Assembly: GCF_019396385.1 (NCBI RefSeq) | Contig: NZ_JAHKRN010000003.1 | Coordinates: forward strand, 248,001 to 312,000 | Source: Nonomuraea harbinensis | GTDB taxonomy: Bacteria; Actinomycetota; Actinomycetes; Streptosporangiales; Streptosporangiaceae | Reading direction: 5' to 3' | Length of the DNA stretch: 64,000 nucleotides | Shown: positions 17,989 through 26,658 of the stretch, piece after piece | Numbering within the stretch: position 1 is the stretch's first letter | Layout of the letters: the number at the start of each line of letters is the position of its first letter | The notes under the pieces: generated by a model | What the model was told of the DNA's origin: nothing | The model's input: only the letters and a program-made list of their open reading frames with translations | The model's database searches: none | Program-made: the position numbers and the translations under genes

Positions 17989-18046
17989 GACAAGTTGGCA
18001 CTTTATCGGAAGCGCGCCATCCGGGTCCCCGGCGATGATCGGGGGC

Positions 18047-19186
18047 GTGCGGGCGAACAAGGTGGGGATGCTGGCGGCCGGCCACGCCGGGGTGGACGTC
18101 TACCAGGGGGCGGTGCCCGCGCTGGTGCCGTTCCTGGTGGCCGAGCGCGGTTACGGGTACGTGGCGGTGTCGGGCGTGGTCTTGGCCGCGACGCTGCTGT
18201 CGTCGGTGGTGCAGCCGGTGTTCGGGGCGCTGGCGGACCGGTGGCGGATGCCGTGGCTGATCCCGGCCAGCATGGTGACGGCGGGGCTCGGGGTGGCGCT
18301 GAGCGGGGTGACGGACTCGTACGCGCTGACCTGGCTGGCGGTGGCGCTGTCAGGGCTGGGCGTGGCCGCGTACCACCCGGAGTCGGCGCGGCTGGCGAGG
18401 ATCGCCAGCGCGGGCAGCCACGTGCGGATGAGCTGGTTCTCGCTGGGCGGGACGCTGGGGTTCGCGTCGGCGCCGGTGCTGGTGACGCCGCTGCTGGCGG
18501 TGGGCGGGCTGGGCGCGTCGCCGTGGCTGGTGGTGCCGGGGGTGGTGGGCGCGCTGGTGACGCTGCCGGTGATCCTGGCGCTGTCGGGGCGCGGTGCGGC
18601 GCGCGGCGCGGCGGCGGAGGCGTCGGGGCGCGACGACTGGGCGTCGTTCGCCCGGCTGACGCTGGTGATCGTCTTCCGGTCGGTGGTGTACGTGGGGCTG
18701 AGCGCCTTCGTGGCCCTGTACGCCGGGGGCGGGGCGGCGGGGGCGGTGGCGCTGTTCGTGCTGTTCGGGGGCGGGGCCGTGGGCACGGTGCTGGGCGGCA
18801 GGCTGGCCGCGCGGTGGGGCCGGGTGCGGGCGATGCGGGCGGCGTACGCGGCGAGCGTGCCGGCGGTGGCCGGGGTGGTGCTGGCGCCGGGGCCGCTGAT
18901 GTACGTGTTCGTCGCGGCGGCGGCGATCACCCTGTACGCGCCGTTCTCGCTGCACGTGACGCTGGGCCAGGACTATCTGCCGCGGCGGGTGGGCACGGCG
19001 GGCGGGGTGACGCTGGGGCTGGCGGTGAGCGCGGGCGGGCTGGCCAGCCCGCTGGTCGGCTGGGTGGCGGAGACGGCGTCGCTCCGGGTGGCGCTGGGCT
19101 GCCTGGCGCTGGTCGCGATACCGGCCTGGCTGCTGTCGCGCACGCTGGCGGAGCCGTCCAGGCCCGCCGTCACGAGCGAGCCCTGA
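18047..19186 (+). CDS. MFS exporter, Fsr (fosmidomycin resistance) type
   Basis: About 380-residue major facilitator with 11-12 hydrophobic helices. The N-terminal AGHAGVDVYQGAVPALVPFL and the loop segment ADRWRMPWLIP after helix 2 are typical of the Fsr/fosmidomycin resistance group, as is AAYHPESARLA. It probably exports a small drug or metabolite; the true substrate is unknown. The start is uncertain among ATG 18035, GTG 18047 and ATG 18065, as none has a well-spaced Shine-Dalgarno. It is divergent from the AraC regulator, its likely controller. A fosmidomycin-type exporter 4 kb from a fosfomycin-insensitive-looking MurA is probably coincidence. Confidence 0.88.
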   Translation: MRANKVGMLAAGHAGVDVYQGAVPALVPFLVAERGYGYVAVSGVVLAATLLSSVVQPVFGALADRWRMPWLIPASMVTAGLGVALSGVTDSYALTWLAVALSGLGVAAYHPESARLARIASAGSHVRMSWFSLGGTLGFASAPVLVTPLLAVGGLGASPWLVVPGVVGALVTLPVILALSGRGAARGAAAEASGRDDWASFARLTLVIVFRSVVYVGLSAFVALYAGGGAAGAVALFVLFGGGAVGTVLGGRLAARWGRVRAMRAAYAASVPAVAGVVLAPGPLMYVFVAAAAITLYAPFSLHVTLGQDYLPRRVGTAGGVTLGLAVSAGGLASPLVGWVAETASLRVALGCLALVAIPAWLLSRTLAEPSRPAVTSEP

Positions 19187-19198
19187 CGGCCGCCCCGG

Positions 19199-20215
19199 TC
19201 AGCCGACGGCGGAGGCGCCGCCCGGCGAGCCGGGACCGATCAGGCGGACCTCGCCAGGCCGCCGGTCGGGGCGCAGGCCGCGCCAGGAAGGGTGGCGCAG
19301 CCGGTGGTCGCCGGTCACCTCGGCGTACTGGACCTCGCCGACCATGACGGGCCGCACCCAGTGGGCGTCGCGGGCGTGCTCGCGCGGCACCGGTTCGGCG
19401 AAGGGCGGGTCGTCCTGCTCCAGCGGGGCCAGGCGCCGGCGCAGGTCGCCCAGCATGGCCTCGGTGAAGCCGGTGCCGACGTGCCCGATGAACAGCAGGC
19501 GCCCGGCGTCGTCGTACGAGCCGAGCAGCAGGGAGCCGATGGTGCCGGCGCGCCGCCCGGAGCCGGGCTTCCAGCCGCCGATGACGACCTCGACGGCGCT
19601 GACGTTCTTGACCTTGGTCCACTCGCCGGTCCGCCTGCCGGGCCGGTAGGGGGAGGCGAGCCGCTTGCAGACGACGCCTTCGAGGCCGAGGCGGCGGGAG
19701 GAGGCGAAGGCGTCCTCGGCGTGGTCGTGGAAGCGGACGGGTACCTGCCAGCGGTAGCCGGGGGTGAAGACGGTCTCCAGCAGCTCGCGGCGTTCGGTGT
19801 AGGGCAGCTGGATGACGGGGTCGTCGTCGAGGTGCAGCAGGTCGAAGGCCATGAAGGTCACGGGCACGGTGCGGGCGAGCTCGGCGACGCTGACCGGGTT
19901 GCGCTGGTGCATGCGCGGCTGGAGCGCGCCGAAGCTGGGGCGGCCGGCCTCGTCGAAGGCGACGATCTCGCCGTCGACGACGGCCTGGCGGCGTCCGGTG
20001 GCGCCGGCCATGAGCTGGAGCTCGGGATAGGCGGAGGTGATGTCCTTGGCGTTGCGCGACATCAGCCGGACGGTGCCGCCGGCGATGTAGGCGATCGCGC
20101 GGACGCCGTCCCATTTCATCTCGACGGCCCATTCGTCCTGGTCGGCGGAGGGCAGCGCGCCGGCCTGGGCCAGCATGGGCGCATAGGTGGGCAGCGGCGC
20201 CATGACCGGTGCCAT
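19199..20215 (-). CDS. ATP-dependent DNA ligase (LigC/NHEJ-type ligase domain)
   Basis: 338-residue ligase. The nucleotidyltransferase domain has motif I EMKWDGVRA with the adenylated Lys near residue 33, motif III VVDGEIVAFD, IIIa MAFDLLHLD, IV GLEGVVCKR and V EWTKVKN. The OB fold spans about 215-320. Size and motifs match stand-alone actinobacterial LigC-type ligases, used in repair rather than replication. No Ku or primase/LigD gene is adjacent. The ATG at 20215 is chosen; ATG 20203 is an alternative, and neither has a clear Shine-Dalgarno. It converges on the MFS gene. Confidence 0.92.
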   Translation of the reverse strand: MAPVMAPLPTYAPMLAQAGALPSADQDEWAVEMKWDGVRAIAYIAGGTVRLMSRNAKDITSAYPELQLMAGATGRRQAVVDGEIVAFDEAGRPSFGALQPRMHQRNPVSVAELARTVPVTFMAFDLLHLDDDPVIQLPYTERRELLETVFTPGYRWQVPVRFHDHAEDAFASSRRLGLEGVVCKRLASPYRPGRRTGEWTKVKNVSAVEVVIGGWKPGSGRRAGTIGSLLLGSYDDAGRLLFIGHVGTGFTEAMLGDLRRRLAPLEQDDPPFAEPVPREHARDAHWVRPVMVGEVQYAEVTGDHRLRHPSWRGLRPDRRPGEVRLIGPGSPGGASAVG

Positions 20216-20262
20216 ACCCCGGCTGGGTCGTGGACGTAACCCGAAATAACCTGACAGTTCGG

Positions 20263-20454
20263 TCAAGCCGGGGCGTGGCCGTCCTCGACGAGCTGGCCCA
20301 GGTCGACCCCGTGCAGGGCGAGCTCGGTCACGCTGGCGCAGTATCCCTGCAGGTAGAGGCGGCCGCCGATGTCGTGTGAGATGCGGAGGAGCGGCCGGTC
20401 GTCGAGCACGATGGCCTCCACCACGATGCCGCCCGGGGCACGCCAGATCGCCAT
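20263..20454 (-). CDS. small hypothetical protein, 63 aa
   Basis: Short frame starting MAIWRAPGGIVVEAIVLDDRP. The WR-PGG-VE-I-LD pattern resembles a family of small unannotated actinobacterial proteins, recalled from memory. It has no membrane helix or signal. Support for reality is a good promoter: -35-like TTGTGC, 16-bp spacer and -10 TACGAT placed six bases before the ATG, so a leaderless mRNA is likely. It lies 47 bp before the ligase start on the same strand and could be cotranscribed with it. Confidence 0.6.
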   Translation of the reverse strand: MAIWRAPGGIVVEAIVLDDRPLLRISHDIGGRLYLQGYCASVTELALHGVDLGQLVEDGHAPA

Positions 20455-20460
20455 GCCAGG

Positions 20461-20488
20461 ATCGTACAAAGGTGTAGGTAAAGCACAA
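20461..20488 (-). promoter_or_regulatory. leaderless promoter of 63-aa gene
   Basis: On the minus strand TTGTGC (plus 20483-20488), 16 bp, then TACGAT (plus 20461-20466), then six bases to the ATG at 20454. This is the best-formed -35/-10 pair in the window. Confidence 0.55.
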
Positions 20489-20668
20489 GTAATGACAAAG
20501 TAGACATAAAGTCCGATGGCCGGAGGGAAAGGCTCGTCAAAGGGCGGGTGTGTCAGTTCCCTCGGATCATGGGGAGGCGTCAGCGCCGAGTTTTACCCGG
20601 CCGTCCCTCTTGGGCTCGCCCGGAGTGTCCGCATGCTGGACGGAAGCGGATTCAGGGGTTGGACTCCG

Positions 20669-20674
20669 TAGACT
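20669..20674 (+). promoter_or_regulatory. -10 element of the his operon
   Basis: TAGACT lies six bases before the hisD GTG at 20681, the spacing of a leaderless mRNA. The intervening GTGGGG is too close to act as a normal ribosome site. The 190 bases upstream show no terminator, T-box or leader peptide that I can recognise. Confidence 0.5.
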
Positions 20675-20680
20675 GTGGGG

Positions 20681-21988
20681 GTGATTTCCCGTATCGACAT
20701 GCGCGGGTCCCTTCCTGCGGACCTGCGCGACGTGCTGCCCCGCGCCGAGCTCGACGTCGAGGCCGCCCTGGAGAAGGTGCGGCCCATCTGCGAGGACGTG
20801 CGCCATCGCGGGGCGGCAGCCGTACGGGAGCTGACCGCCAGGTTCGACGGTGTCGAGATCGCCACCACCCGGGTGCCCGCCGAGGCGATCGCCGGGGCGC
20901 TCGCCGGGCTCGACCCGAAGGTCAGGGCCGCGCTGGAGGAGTCCATCCGCCGCACCAGGCTGGTCCACCGCGACCAGCGCCGCACCGAGGTCACCACCCA
21001 GGTGGTGCCCGGCGGCACCGTCACCGAGCGGTGGGTGCCGGTCGACCGCGTGGGCCTCTACGTGCCCGGCGGGCGCGCCGTCTACCCGTCGTCGGTGGTG
21101 ATGAACGTCGTCCCGGCCCAGGAGGCCGGGGTGCCCTCGCTGGCGGTGACCAGCCCCGCCCAGCGGGAGTTCGGCGGCCTGCCGCACCCGTCGATCCTGG
21201 CCGCCTGCGCGCTGCTCGGCGTCGACGAGGTCTACTCCGCGGGCGGCGCCCAGGCCGTGGCCATGTTCGCCTACGGCACCGAGGAGTGCCCGCCCGCCAC
21301 CATGGTCACCGGCCCCGGCAACATCTGGGTGGCCGCGGCCAAGCGGCTGCTCAAGGGCCGCATCGGCATCGACAGCGAGGCCGGCCCCACCGAGATCGCG
21401 ATCCTGGCCGACGCCACCGCCGACCCGGTGCACGTCGCCGCCGACCTGATCAGCCAGGCCGAGCACGACGTCATCGCCGCCGCCGTCCTCGTCACCGACA
21501 GCGAGGAGCTGGCCGAGGGCGTGGAGAAGGAGCTGCCCGCCCAGGTGGCGGCCACCCGCCACAGCGAGCGCATCGCCGAGGCGCTGCGCGGCCGCCAGTC
21601 CGCGATCGTGCTGGTCGACGACCTCGAGGCCGGCCTGAAGGTGGTCGACGCCTACGCCGCCGAGCACCTGGAGATCCAGACCGCCGACGCCGCCGCCGTG
21701 GCCGCCCGGGTACGCAACGCCGGCGCGGTCTTCGTCGGCCCGTACGCCCCGGTCTCGCTGGGCGACTACCTCGCGGGGTCCAACCACGTGCTGCCCACCG
21801 GCGGCTGCGCCTGCCACTCCGGCGGGCTGTCGGTGCAGACGTTCCTGCGCGGCATCCACGTCGTCGACTACACCCGTGAGGCCCTGGCCGAGGCGGCCGC
21901 CCACGTGTCGGTGCTGGCCGACGCCGAGGACCTGCCCGCCCACGGCGCCGCGATCCGCGCCCGCTTCGACTGGCAGGTGCCGTCATGA
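20681..21988 (+). CDS. hisD: histidinol dehydrogenase
   Basis: 435-residue zinc enzyme catalysing the last two steps of histidine synthesis (L-histidinol to L-histidine, NAD-dependent). Recognisable are [16 protein letters not shown], the [13 protein letters not shown] segment, [21 protein letters not shown] (metal ligands) and the C-terminal [15 protein letters not shown]. Length is normal for the family. First gene of the operon; the start follows a -10 by six bases. It overlaps hisC by 4 bp (ATGA). Confidence 0.97.
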   Translation: MISRIDMRGSLPADLRDVLPRAELDVEAALEKVRPICEDVRHRGAAAVRELTARFDGVEIATTRVPAEAIAGALAGLDPKVRAALEESIRRTRLVHRDQRRTEVTTQVVPGGTVTERWVPVDRVGLYVPGGRAVYPSSVVMNVVPAQEAGVPSLAVTSPAQREFGGLPHPSILAACALLGVDEVYSAGGAQAVAMFAYGTEECPPATMVTGPGNIWVAAAKRLLKGRIGIDSEAGPTEIAILADATADPVHVAADLISQAEHDVIAAAVLVTDSEELAEGVEKELPAQVAATRHSERIAEALRGRQSAIVLVDDLEAGLKVVDAYAAEHLEIQTADAAAVAARVRNAGAVFVGPYAPVSLGDYLAGSNHVLPTGGCACHSGGLSVQTFLRGIHVVDYTREALAEAAAHVSVLADAEDLPAHGAAIRARFDWQVPS

Positions 21989-23055
21989 ACCTGGACGACC
22001 TGCCCATCCGCGACGACCTGCGCGGCAAGAGCCCCTACGGGGCGCCGCAGATCGACGTCCCCGTGCGGCTCAACACCAACGAGAACCCGCATCCTCCGTC
22101 CGCCGAGCTGGTCGCCGACCTGGCCGAGGCGGTCGGCAGGGTCTCGGGCGAGCTCAACCGCTACCCCGACAGAGACGCCGTCGAGCTGCGCGCCGCGCTG
22201 GCCGACTACCTGGGCCACGGCCTGACCACCGCGCAGGTGTGGGCGGCCAACGGCTCCAACGAGATCATCCAGCAGATCCTGCAGGCGTTCGGCGGCCACG
22301 GCCGCAGCGCGCTGGGGTTCGAGCCTTCCTACTCGATGCACCCGATCATCACGACCGGCACCAGCACCGAGTGGATCCACGCCGCCCGCGAGGAGGACTT
22401 CTCGCTCGACCCGGGCAAGGTCGTGGCGGCGATCGGCGAGCACCGGCCCGACGTCGTGTTCGTGGCCTCGCCCAACAACCCGACGGGCACCGCCCAGCCA
22501 CTGGAGACGATCGAGGCGATCCTGGACGCGGCGCCCGGCATGGTCGTGGTCGACGAGGCCTACGCCGAGTTCGCCCGCGAGGGCACGCCGTCGGCGCTCA
22601 CCCTGCTGCCGCGCCACCCCAGGCTGATCGTCACCCGCACCATGTCCAAGGCGTTCGCCATGGCCGGCACCCGGCTGGGCTACCTGGCCGCCCACCCCGC
22701 CGTGGTGGAGGCGCTGCTGCTGGTGCGGCTGCCGTACCATCTGTCGACGCTCACCCAGACGGCGGCGCTGGTGGCGCTGTGCCACCGCGCGGAGCTGCTG
22801 GGCACCGTCGACGCGCTGCGGCGGGAGCGTGACGCTACGGTTGACTGGCTGCGGTCCAAGGGGCTGGCGGTCGCCGACTCCGACGCCAACTTCGTGCTGT
22901 TCGGGCGTTTCCCCGACCGGCGCGCGGTGTGGGAGGGGCTGCTGGCGAGGGGCGTGCTCATCCGCGAGGTGGGCCCGCCCGAATGGCTGAGGGTGTCGAT
23001 CGGCACCGGTGAGGAGATGGCGGCGTTCCGCGCCGCCATGGAGGGAGTTCTGTGA
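21985..23055 (+). CDS. hisC: histidinol-phosphate aminotransferase
   Basis: 356-residue PLP-dependent class I/II aminotransferase converting imidazole-acetol phosphate to histidinol phosphate with glutamate. Markers are [10 protein letters not shown] near the N-terminus, the SPNNPTGT segment, VVDEAYAEF and the PLP lysine in [15 protein letters not shown] near residue 224. Length and motifs fit HisC rather than an aromatic aminotransferase, and the operon position supports it. It is translationally coupled to hisD through ATGA and to hisB through an overlapping GTGA. Confidence 0.96.
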   Translation: MNLDDLPIRDDLRGKSPYGAPQIDVPVRLNTNENPHPPSAELVADLAEAVGRVSGELNRYPDRDAVELRAALADYLGHGLTTAQVWAANGSNEIIQQILQAFGGHGRSALGFEPSYSMHPIITTGTSTEWIHAAREEDFSLDPGKVVAAIGEHRPDVVFVASPNNPTGTAQPLETIEAILDAAPGMVVVDEAYAEFAREGTPSALTLLPRHPRLIVTRTMSKAFAMAGTRLGYLAAHPAVVEALLLVRLPYHLSTLTQTAALVALCHRAELLGTVDALRRERDATVDWLRSKGLAVADSDANFVLFGRFPDRRAVWEGLLARGVLIREVGPPEWLRVSIGTGEEMAAFRAAMEGVL

Positions 23056-23645
23056 GTCGCGTAGGCCGCGTCGAGCGCACGACGAAGGAGACGTCCGTCC
23101 TGGTCGAGGTCAACCTCGACGGCACGGGCGCCGTGGACGTGTCCACCGGGGTCGGCTTCTTCGACCACATGCTGGCGCAGATCGGCAAGCACGGGCTGAT
23201 CGACCTGACCGTCAAGACCGAGGGCGACCTGCACATCGACTCCCACCACACGATCGAGGACACCGCGCTCGCGCTGGGCGCCGCGCTCCGCGAGGCGCTG
23301 GGCGACAAGTCGGGCATCAGGCGGTTCGGTAGTGCGTCGTGCCCGCTCGACGAGGCGCTCGCCGAGGTCACCGTCGACCTGTCCGGCCGCCCCTACCTGG
23401 TCCACTCCGAGCCCGAGGGCATGGCCCCGATGATCGGCCCCGACTACGACACCACGATGACGCGCCACATCCTGGAGTCGATCGTCGCCCAGGCCGCCAT
23501 CTGCCTGCACGTCCGCGTCCCGTACGGCCGCAACGCCCACCACATCGTGGAGGCGCAGTTCAAGGCGCTGGCCAGGGCGCTGCGCGCGGCGTCGGAGCGT
23601 GACCCGCGGTCGACCGGGGTGCCGAGCACCAAGGGCGTGCTATGA
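23052..23645 (+). CDS. hisB: imidazoleglycerol-phosphate dehydratase
   Basis: 197-residue monofunctional HisB (no phosphatase domain), which dehydrates imidazoleglycerol phosphate. Two metal-binding His clusters are seen: [14 protein letters not shown] and [17 protein letters not shown], plus GFFDHML near residue 37. The GTG start overlaps the hisC stop by 4 bp, and the end overlaps the next small gene by ATGA. Confidence 0.97.
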   Translation: MSRVGRVERTTKETSVLVEVNLDGTGAVDVSTGVGFFDHMLAQIGKHGLIDLTVKTEGDLHIDSHHTIEDTALALGAALREALGDKSGIRRFGSASCPLDEALAEVTVDLSGRPYLVHSEPEGMAPMIGPDYDTTMTRHILESIVAQAAICLHVRVPYGRNAHHIVEAQFKALARALRAASERDPRSTGVPSTKGVL

Positions 23646-23797
23646 CCGAAAACGCGATCGCCGTCATCATGGTGTTCCTCGGCCTGTTCCTCATCGGCGG
23701 CGTGGTGTCGCTGATCAAGCAGGGCATGAAGGTCGGGGCCGCCGTGTGCGGGCTGGGCGCGGCGATGGCACTGTTCGCGGGGGTGATGTGGTGGTGA
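23642..23797 (+). CDS. small membrane protein inside the his operon, 51 aa
   Basis: 51-residue protein, almost entirely hydrophobic, with two probable helices (about residues 5-24 and 31-50) split by a short LIKQGMKVG turn. It ends in Trp-Trp. The ATG overlaps the hisB stop (ATGA), and its own stop overlaps the hisH GTG start (GTGA), so translation is coupled on both sides. This argues strongly that it is a real gene despite its size. Function is unknown; I recognise no family. Confidence 0.75.
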   Translation: MTENAIAVIMVFLGLFLIGGVVSLIKQGMKVGAAVCGLGAAMALFAGVMWW

Positions 23798-24429
23798 GCA
23801 AGAACGTCGTGGTGCTCGACTACGGGTCCGGCAACCTCCGCTCGGCCGAGCGGGCGCTGGCCAGGGTCGGCGCCGATGTGACCGTCACCTCCGACTTCGA
23901 CGCCGCGCTGGAGTGCGACGGCCTGGTGGTGCCGGGCGTCGGCGCGTTCGCCGCCTGCATGGCCGGTCTCAAAGGCGTGCGCGGCGACCAGATCGTCGGC
24001 AGGAGGCTGGCCGGCGGCCGGCCGGTGCTGGGCATCTGCGTCGGCATGCAGATCCTGTTCGCCCGCGGCGTCGAGCACGGCGTGCAGACCGCCGGCTGCG
24101 ACGAGTGGCCGGGCACGGTCGAGCGGCTCGACGCGCCGGTGCTGCCGCACATGGGCTGGAACACCGTCAAGGCGCCGGCGGGCAGCGTGCTGTTCGCCGG
24201 GATCGACCCCGCCACCCGCTTCTACTTCGTGCACTCCTACGGGGTGCGCGAGTGGGAGCTGCGCACCGGCGACGGCTTCGCCGAGCCGGTGGTCACCTGG
24301 GCCGAGCACGGCGTGCCGTTCGTGGCCGCGGTCGAGAACGGCCCGCTGATGGCCACCCAGTTCCACCCGGAGAAGTCCGGCGACGCCGGCGCCGCGCTGC
24401 TGAGCAACTGGCTCGGCACCCTTGAGTAA
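23794..24429 (+). CDS. hisH: imidazole glycerol phosphate synthase, glutaminase subunit
   Basis: 211-residue class I glutamine amidotransferase that feeds ammonia to HisF. It opens [13 protein letters not shown]; the nucleophile Cys is in [11 protein letters not shown] near residue 83, and the His-Glu pair is in FHPEKSG near the C-terminus. The GTG at 23794 overlaps the stop of the preceding small gene; the GTG one codon upstream is also possible. The C-terminus overlaps the next frame by 8 bp. Confidence 0.96.
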   Translation: MSKNVVVLDYGSGNLRSAERALARVGADVTVTSDFDAALECDGLVVPGVGAFAACMAGLKGVRGDQIVGRRLAGGRPVLGICVGMQILFARGVEHGVQTAGCDEWPGTVERLDAPVLPHMGWNTVKAPAGSVLFAGIDPATRFYFVHSYGVREWELRTGDGFAEPVVTWAEHGVPFVAAVENGPLMATQFHPEKSGDAGAALLSNWLGTLE

Positions 24430-24751
24430 GGAGCGGGCGCGCCGCCGCGCCGAGCGCGAGGCCGCGCGGGCGCGGGCCATCCGCCTCAACGAGGAGCGCC
24501 AGGCCCGCCGCGCCCGTCGCAGGGCGGCACTGGCCCGCCTGGTGCCGCGCCCGGTCCGGGTCGCGCGGCAGGGCGGGCTGCTGGCCCGCCGCCACCGCGC
24601 CCAGAACGCCGCGGTCGCGCTGGGCTTCCTCCTCGTGCAGGTGCTGGCCTGGCTGATGTGGGGCTCGCCGCTGGTGACCTTCGGCGTGTTCGTCTGCTCC
24701 CTGCTCCTGCTCCCCGTACTCGTCACACTCGCTTTCGACCGGAGGACCTGA
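24422..24751 (+). CDS. small basic membrane protein in the his operon, 109 aa
   Basis: 109 residues. The first 60 are strongly basic (many Arg-Arg pairs) and probably helical; two hydrophobic helices follow (about 64-81 and 86-103). The only usable start that covers the basic region is TTG 24422, which overlaps the hisH stop by 8 bp. The stop overlaps the priA ATG. Similar small membrane proteins occur at this place in other actinomycete his operons, from memory. Function unknown. The basic arm could bind nucleic acid or membrane lipid, but that is a guess. Confidence 0.7.
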   Translation: MSKERARRRAEREAARARAIRLNEERQARRARRRAALARLVPRPVRVARQGGLLARRHRAQNAAVALGFLLVQVLAWLMWGSPLVTFGVFVCSLLLLPVLVTLAFDRRT

Positions 24752-25473
24752 TGTCGCTCGTTTTGCTCCCCGCCGTGGACGTCGCGTACGGCGAGGCCGT
24801 ACGCCTCGTCCAGGGTGAGGCCGGGACCGAGACCGGCTACGGCGAGCCGCTGGCCGCCGCGCTGGCCTGGCAGGAGGCGGGCGCGGAGTGGATCCATCTG
24901 GTCGACCTGGACGCGGCCTTCGGCCGCGGCTCCAACCGCGAGCTGATCACCGACCTGATCGGCCGGCTGGACGTGAACGTGGAGTTGTCGGGCGGCATCC
25001 GCGACGACGAGTCGCTGGCGGCGGCGCTGGCCACCGGCTGCCGCCGGGTCAACATCGGCACGGCCGCGCTGGAGAACCCCGAGTGGTGCCGCAAGATCAT
25101 CGCTGAGCACGGCGACAAGATCGCGGTCGGCCTGGACGTGCGCGGCACCACGCTCGCCGCCCGCGGCTGGACCGAGGACGCCGGTGACCTGTGGGAGGTG
25201 TTCGACCGGCTGGAGGCCGACGGCTGCCCCCGCTACGTGGTCACCGACGTTACCAAGGACGGCACGCTCAAGGGCCCCAACCTCGACCTGCTGAAGCAGG
25301 TCTGCGCACGCACCGACAGGCCCGTCGTGGCCAGCGGCGGCATCTCCTCGCTCGACGACCTGTCCGCACTGGCTTCTCTCGTCCCCGACGGCGTGGAAGG
25401 TGCCATCGTGGGAAGGGCCCTGTACGCCCAGGCGTTCACGCTGGAGAGCGCACTGGCCACTGTCCGCAGTTAG
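24751..25473 (+). CDS. priA: bifunctional phosphoribosyl isomerase A (HisA/TrpF)
   Basis: 240-residue (beta/alpha)8 isomerase acting on ProFAR in histidine synthesis and, in actinobacteria, also on phosphoribosyl anthranilate in tryptophan synthesis. Catalytic Asp residues are in [15 protein letters not shown] (near 9) and [13 protein letters not shown] (near 168). The phosphate site GGIRDDES and the C-terminal [11 protein letters not shown] and IVGRALY are present. The trpC-trpB-trpA cluster at 36.9 kb has no trpF, which fits the dual role. The ATG overlaps the preceding stop, with GGAGG six bases upstream. Confidence 0.95.
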   Translation: MSLVLLPAVDVAYGEAVRLVQGEAGTETGYGEPLAAALAWQEAGAEWIHLVDLDAAFGRGSNRELITDLIGRLDVNVELSGGIRDDESLAAALATGCRRVNIGTAALENPEWCRKIIAEHGDKIAVGLDVRGTTLAARGWTEDAGDLWEVFDRLEADGCPRYVVTDVTKDGTLKGPNLDLLKQVCARTDRPVVASGGISSLDDLSALASLVPDGVEGAIVGRALYAQAFTLESALATVRS

Positions 25474-25495
25474 ATCCCTGTCGGGAGGGGGCGTG

Positions 25496-25900
25496 ATGGG
25501 CACCATGAGCATGGACAGCATCGGCACGCGGGTGTTTTCGGGCGGCGTCTGGGAGGAGAAGTACGGATACGCGCGAGCGGTCATCGCCGGAGACCGGGTC
25601 ATCGTGTCGGGCTGCACCTCCACCGTCGAGGGGGAGGTCCGCCACGTCGGCGACCCCTACCATCAGGCGCTCACCGCGATGGAGATCGCGCTGGAGGCCG
25701 TGGTGAAGGGCGGGCTGTCGCGCGAGGACGTCGTCATGGTGCGCTACTACGTGGTGGATCAGCGCCACTTCGACCAGGTGGGCAAGGCCATCGCGGAGGT
25801 GTTCGGCAAGGTCCGTCCGGCCTGCACCGGAGTGCGGGTGGCCGGCCTGGTCGACCCGAGGATGCTGGTAGAGATCGAGATAGAGGCACAACGAGCATGA
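25496..25900 (+). CDS. RidA/YjgF family protein
   Basis: 134-residue protein of the RidA fold, whose known members hydrolyse reactive enamine/imine intermediates from PLP enzymes. Family features seen are [15 protein letters not shown] at the N-terminus, [20 protein letters not shown] and the C-terminal [25 protein letters not shown]. The conserved Arg near 105 is within the RPACTGV context. Start is ATG 25496 behind GGGAGGGGG; a GTG directly before it is possible. The stop overlaps the hisF ATG, so it is a true operon member. A role clearing by-products of HisC is inference. Confidence 0.88.
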   Translation: MGTMSMDSIGTRVFSGGVWEEKYGYARAVIAGDRVIVSGCTSTVEGEVRHVGDPYHQALTAMEIALEAVVKGGLSREDVVMVRYYVVDQRHFDQVGKAIAEVFGKVRPACTGVRVAGLVDPRMLVEIEIEAQRA

Positions 25901-26658
25901 CCGTAGCCGTCAGAGTGATCCCCTGCCTGGACGTCGACGCCGGGCGGGTGGTCAAGGGCGTCAACTTCGAGAACCTGCGCGACGCGGGCGACCCGGTGGA
26001 GCTGGCCAGGCGCTATGACGAGGAGGGCGCCGACGAGCTGACCTTCCTCGACATCACCGCCTCCTCAGGTGAGCGCGACACCATGCTGGACGTCGTGCGC
26101 CGCACGGCCGAGCAGGTGTTCATCCCGCTCACCGTGGGCGGCGGGGTTCGGTCCGCCGACGACGTCGACCGGCTGCTGCGCGCGGGCGCCGACAAGGTGT
26201 CGCTCAACACCGCGGCGATCGCCAGGCCGGAGCTGCTCACCGAGGCGTCGCGCCGGTTCGGCGCGCAGTGCGTGGTGCTGTCGGTCGACGCCCGGCGGGC
26301 GCCGGGCACGCCGAGCGGCTTCGAGGTCACCACCCACGGCGGCCGCCGCGGCACCGGCATCGACGCGGTGGAGTGGGCGGCCAGGGGCGAGGAGCTGGGC
26401 GTGGGCGAGATCCTGCTCAACTCGATGGACGGCGACGGCACCCTCGACGGCTACGACCTGGAGATGATCCGCGCGGTCCGGGCCGTCGTGCGGGTGCCGG
26501 TGATCGCCAGCGGCGGGGCCGGGCGCCTGGAGGACTTCCCTCCCGCCGTGGCGGCCGGCGCCGACGCGGTGCTGGCCGCCAGCGTGTTCCACTTCGGCAC
26601 GCTGAAGATCGCCGAGGTGAAGGACACCCTCCGGGCGGCCGGCCACCCGGTCCGCTAG
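25897..26658 (+). CDS. hisF: imidazole glycerol phosphate synthase, cyclase subunit
   Basis: 253-residue (beta/alpha)8 cyclase partner of HisH that makes IGP and AICAR. Catalytic Asp residues lie in [17 protein letters not shown] (near 11) and [15 protein letters not shown] (near 130). The GGGVRSADD and [11 protein letters not shown] phosphate loops and the C-terminal AASVFHFG are intact. The start overlaps the ridA-like stop (ATGA). The TAG stop overlaps the stop of the convergent glutamine-synthetase-like gene by 4 bp (CTAG), leaving no room for a terminator. Confidence 0.97.
   Translation: MTVAVRVIPCLDVDAGRVVKGVNFENLRDAGDPVELARRYDEEGADELTFLDITASSGERDTMLDVVRRTAEQVFIPLTVGGGVRSADDVDRLLRAGADKVSLNTAAIARPELLTEASRRFGAQCVVLSVDARRAPGTPSGFEVTTHGGRRGTGIDAVEWAARGEELGVGEILLNSMDGDGTLDGYDLEMIRAVRAVVRVPVIASGGAGRLEDFPPAVAAGADAVLAASVFHFGTLKIAEVKDTLRAAGHPVR

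Noticed and set aside
13154..19186. A fosfomycin/fosmidomycin resistance island (MurA variant plus Fsr-like exporter)
   Set aside because: Four unrelated genes lie between or beside them, no mobile element is seen, and the exporter has its own AraC regulator; composition does not differ from neighbours.
23560..25623. Long minus-strand frame across hisH-priA
   Set aside because: Mirror of overlapping his genes whose family motifs are clear on the plus strand.
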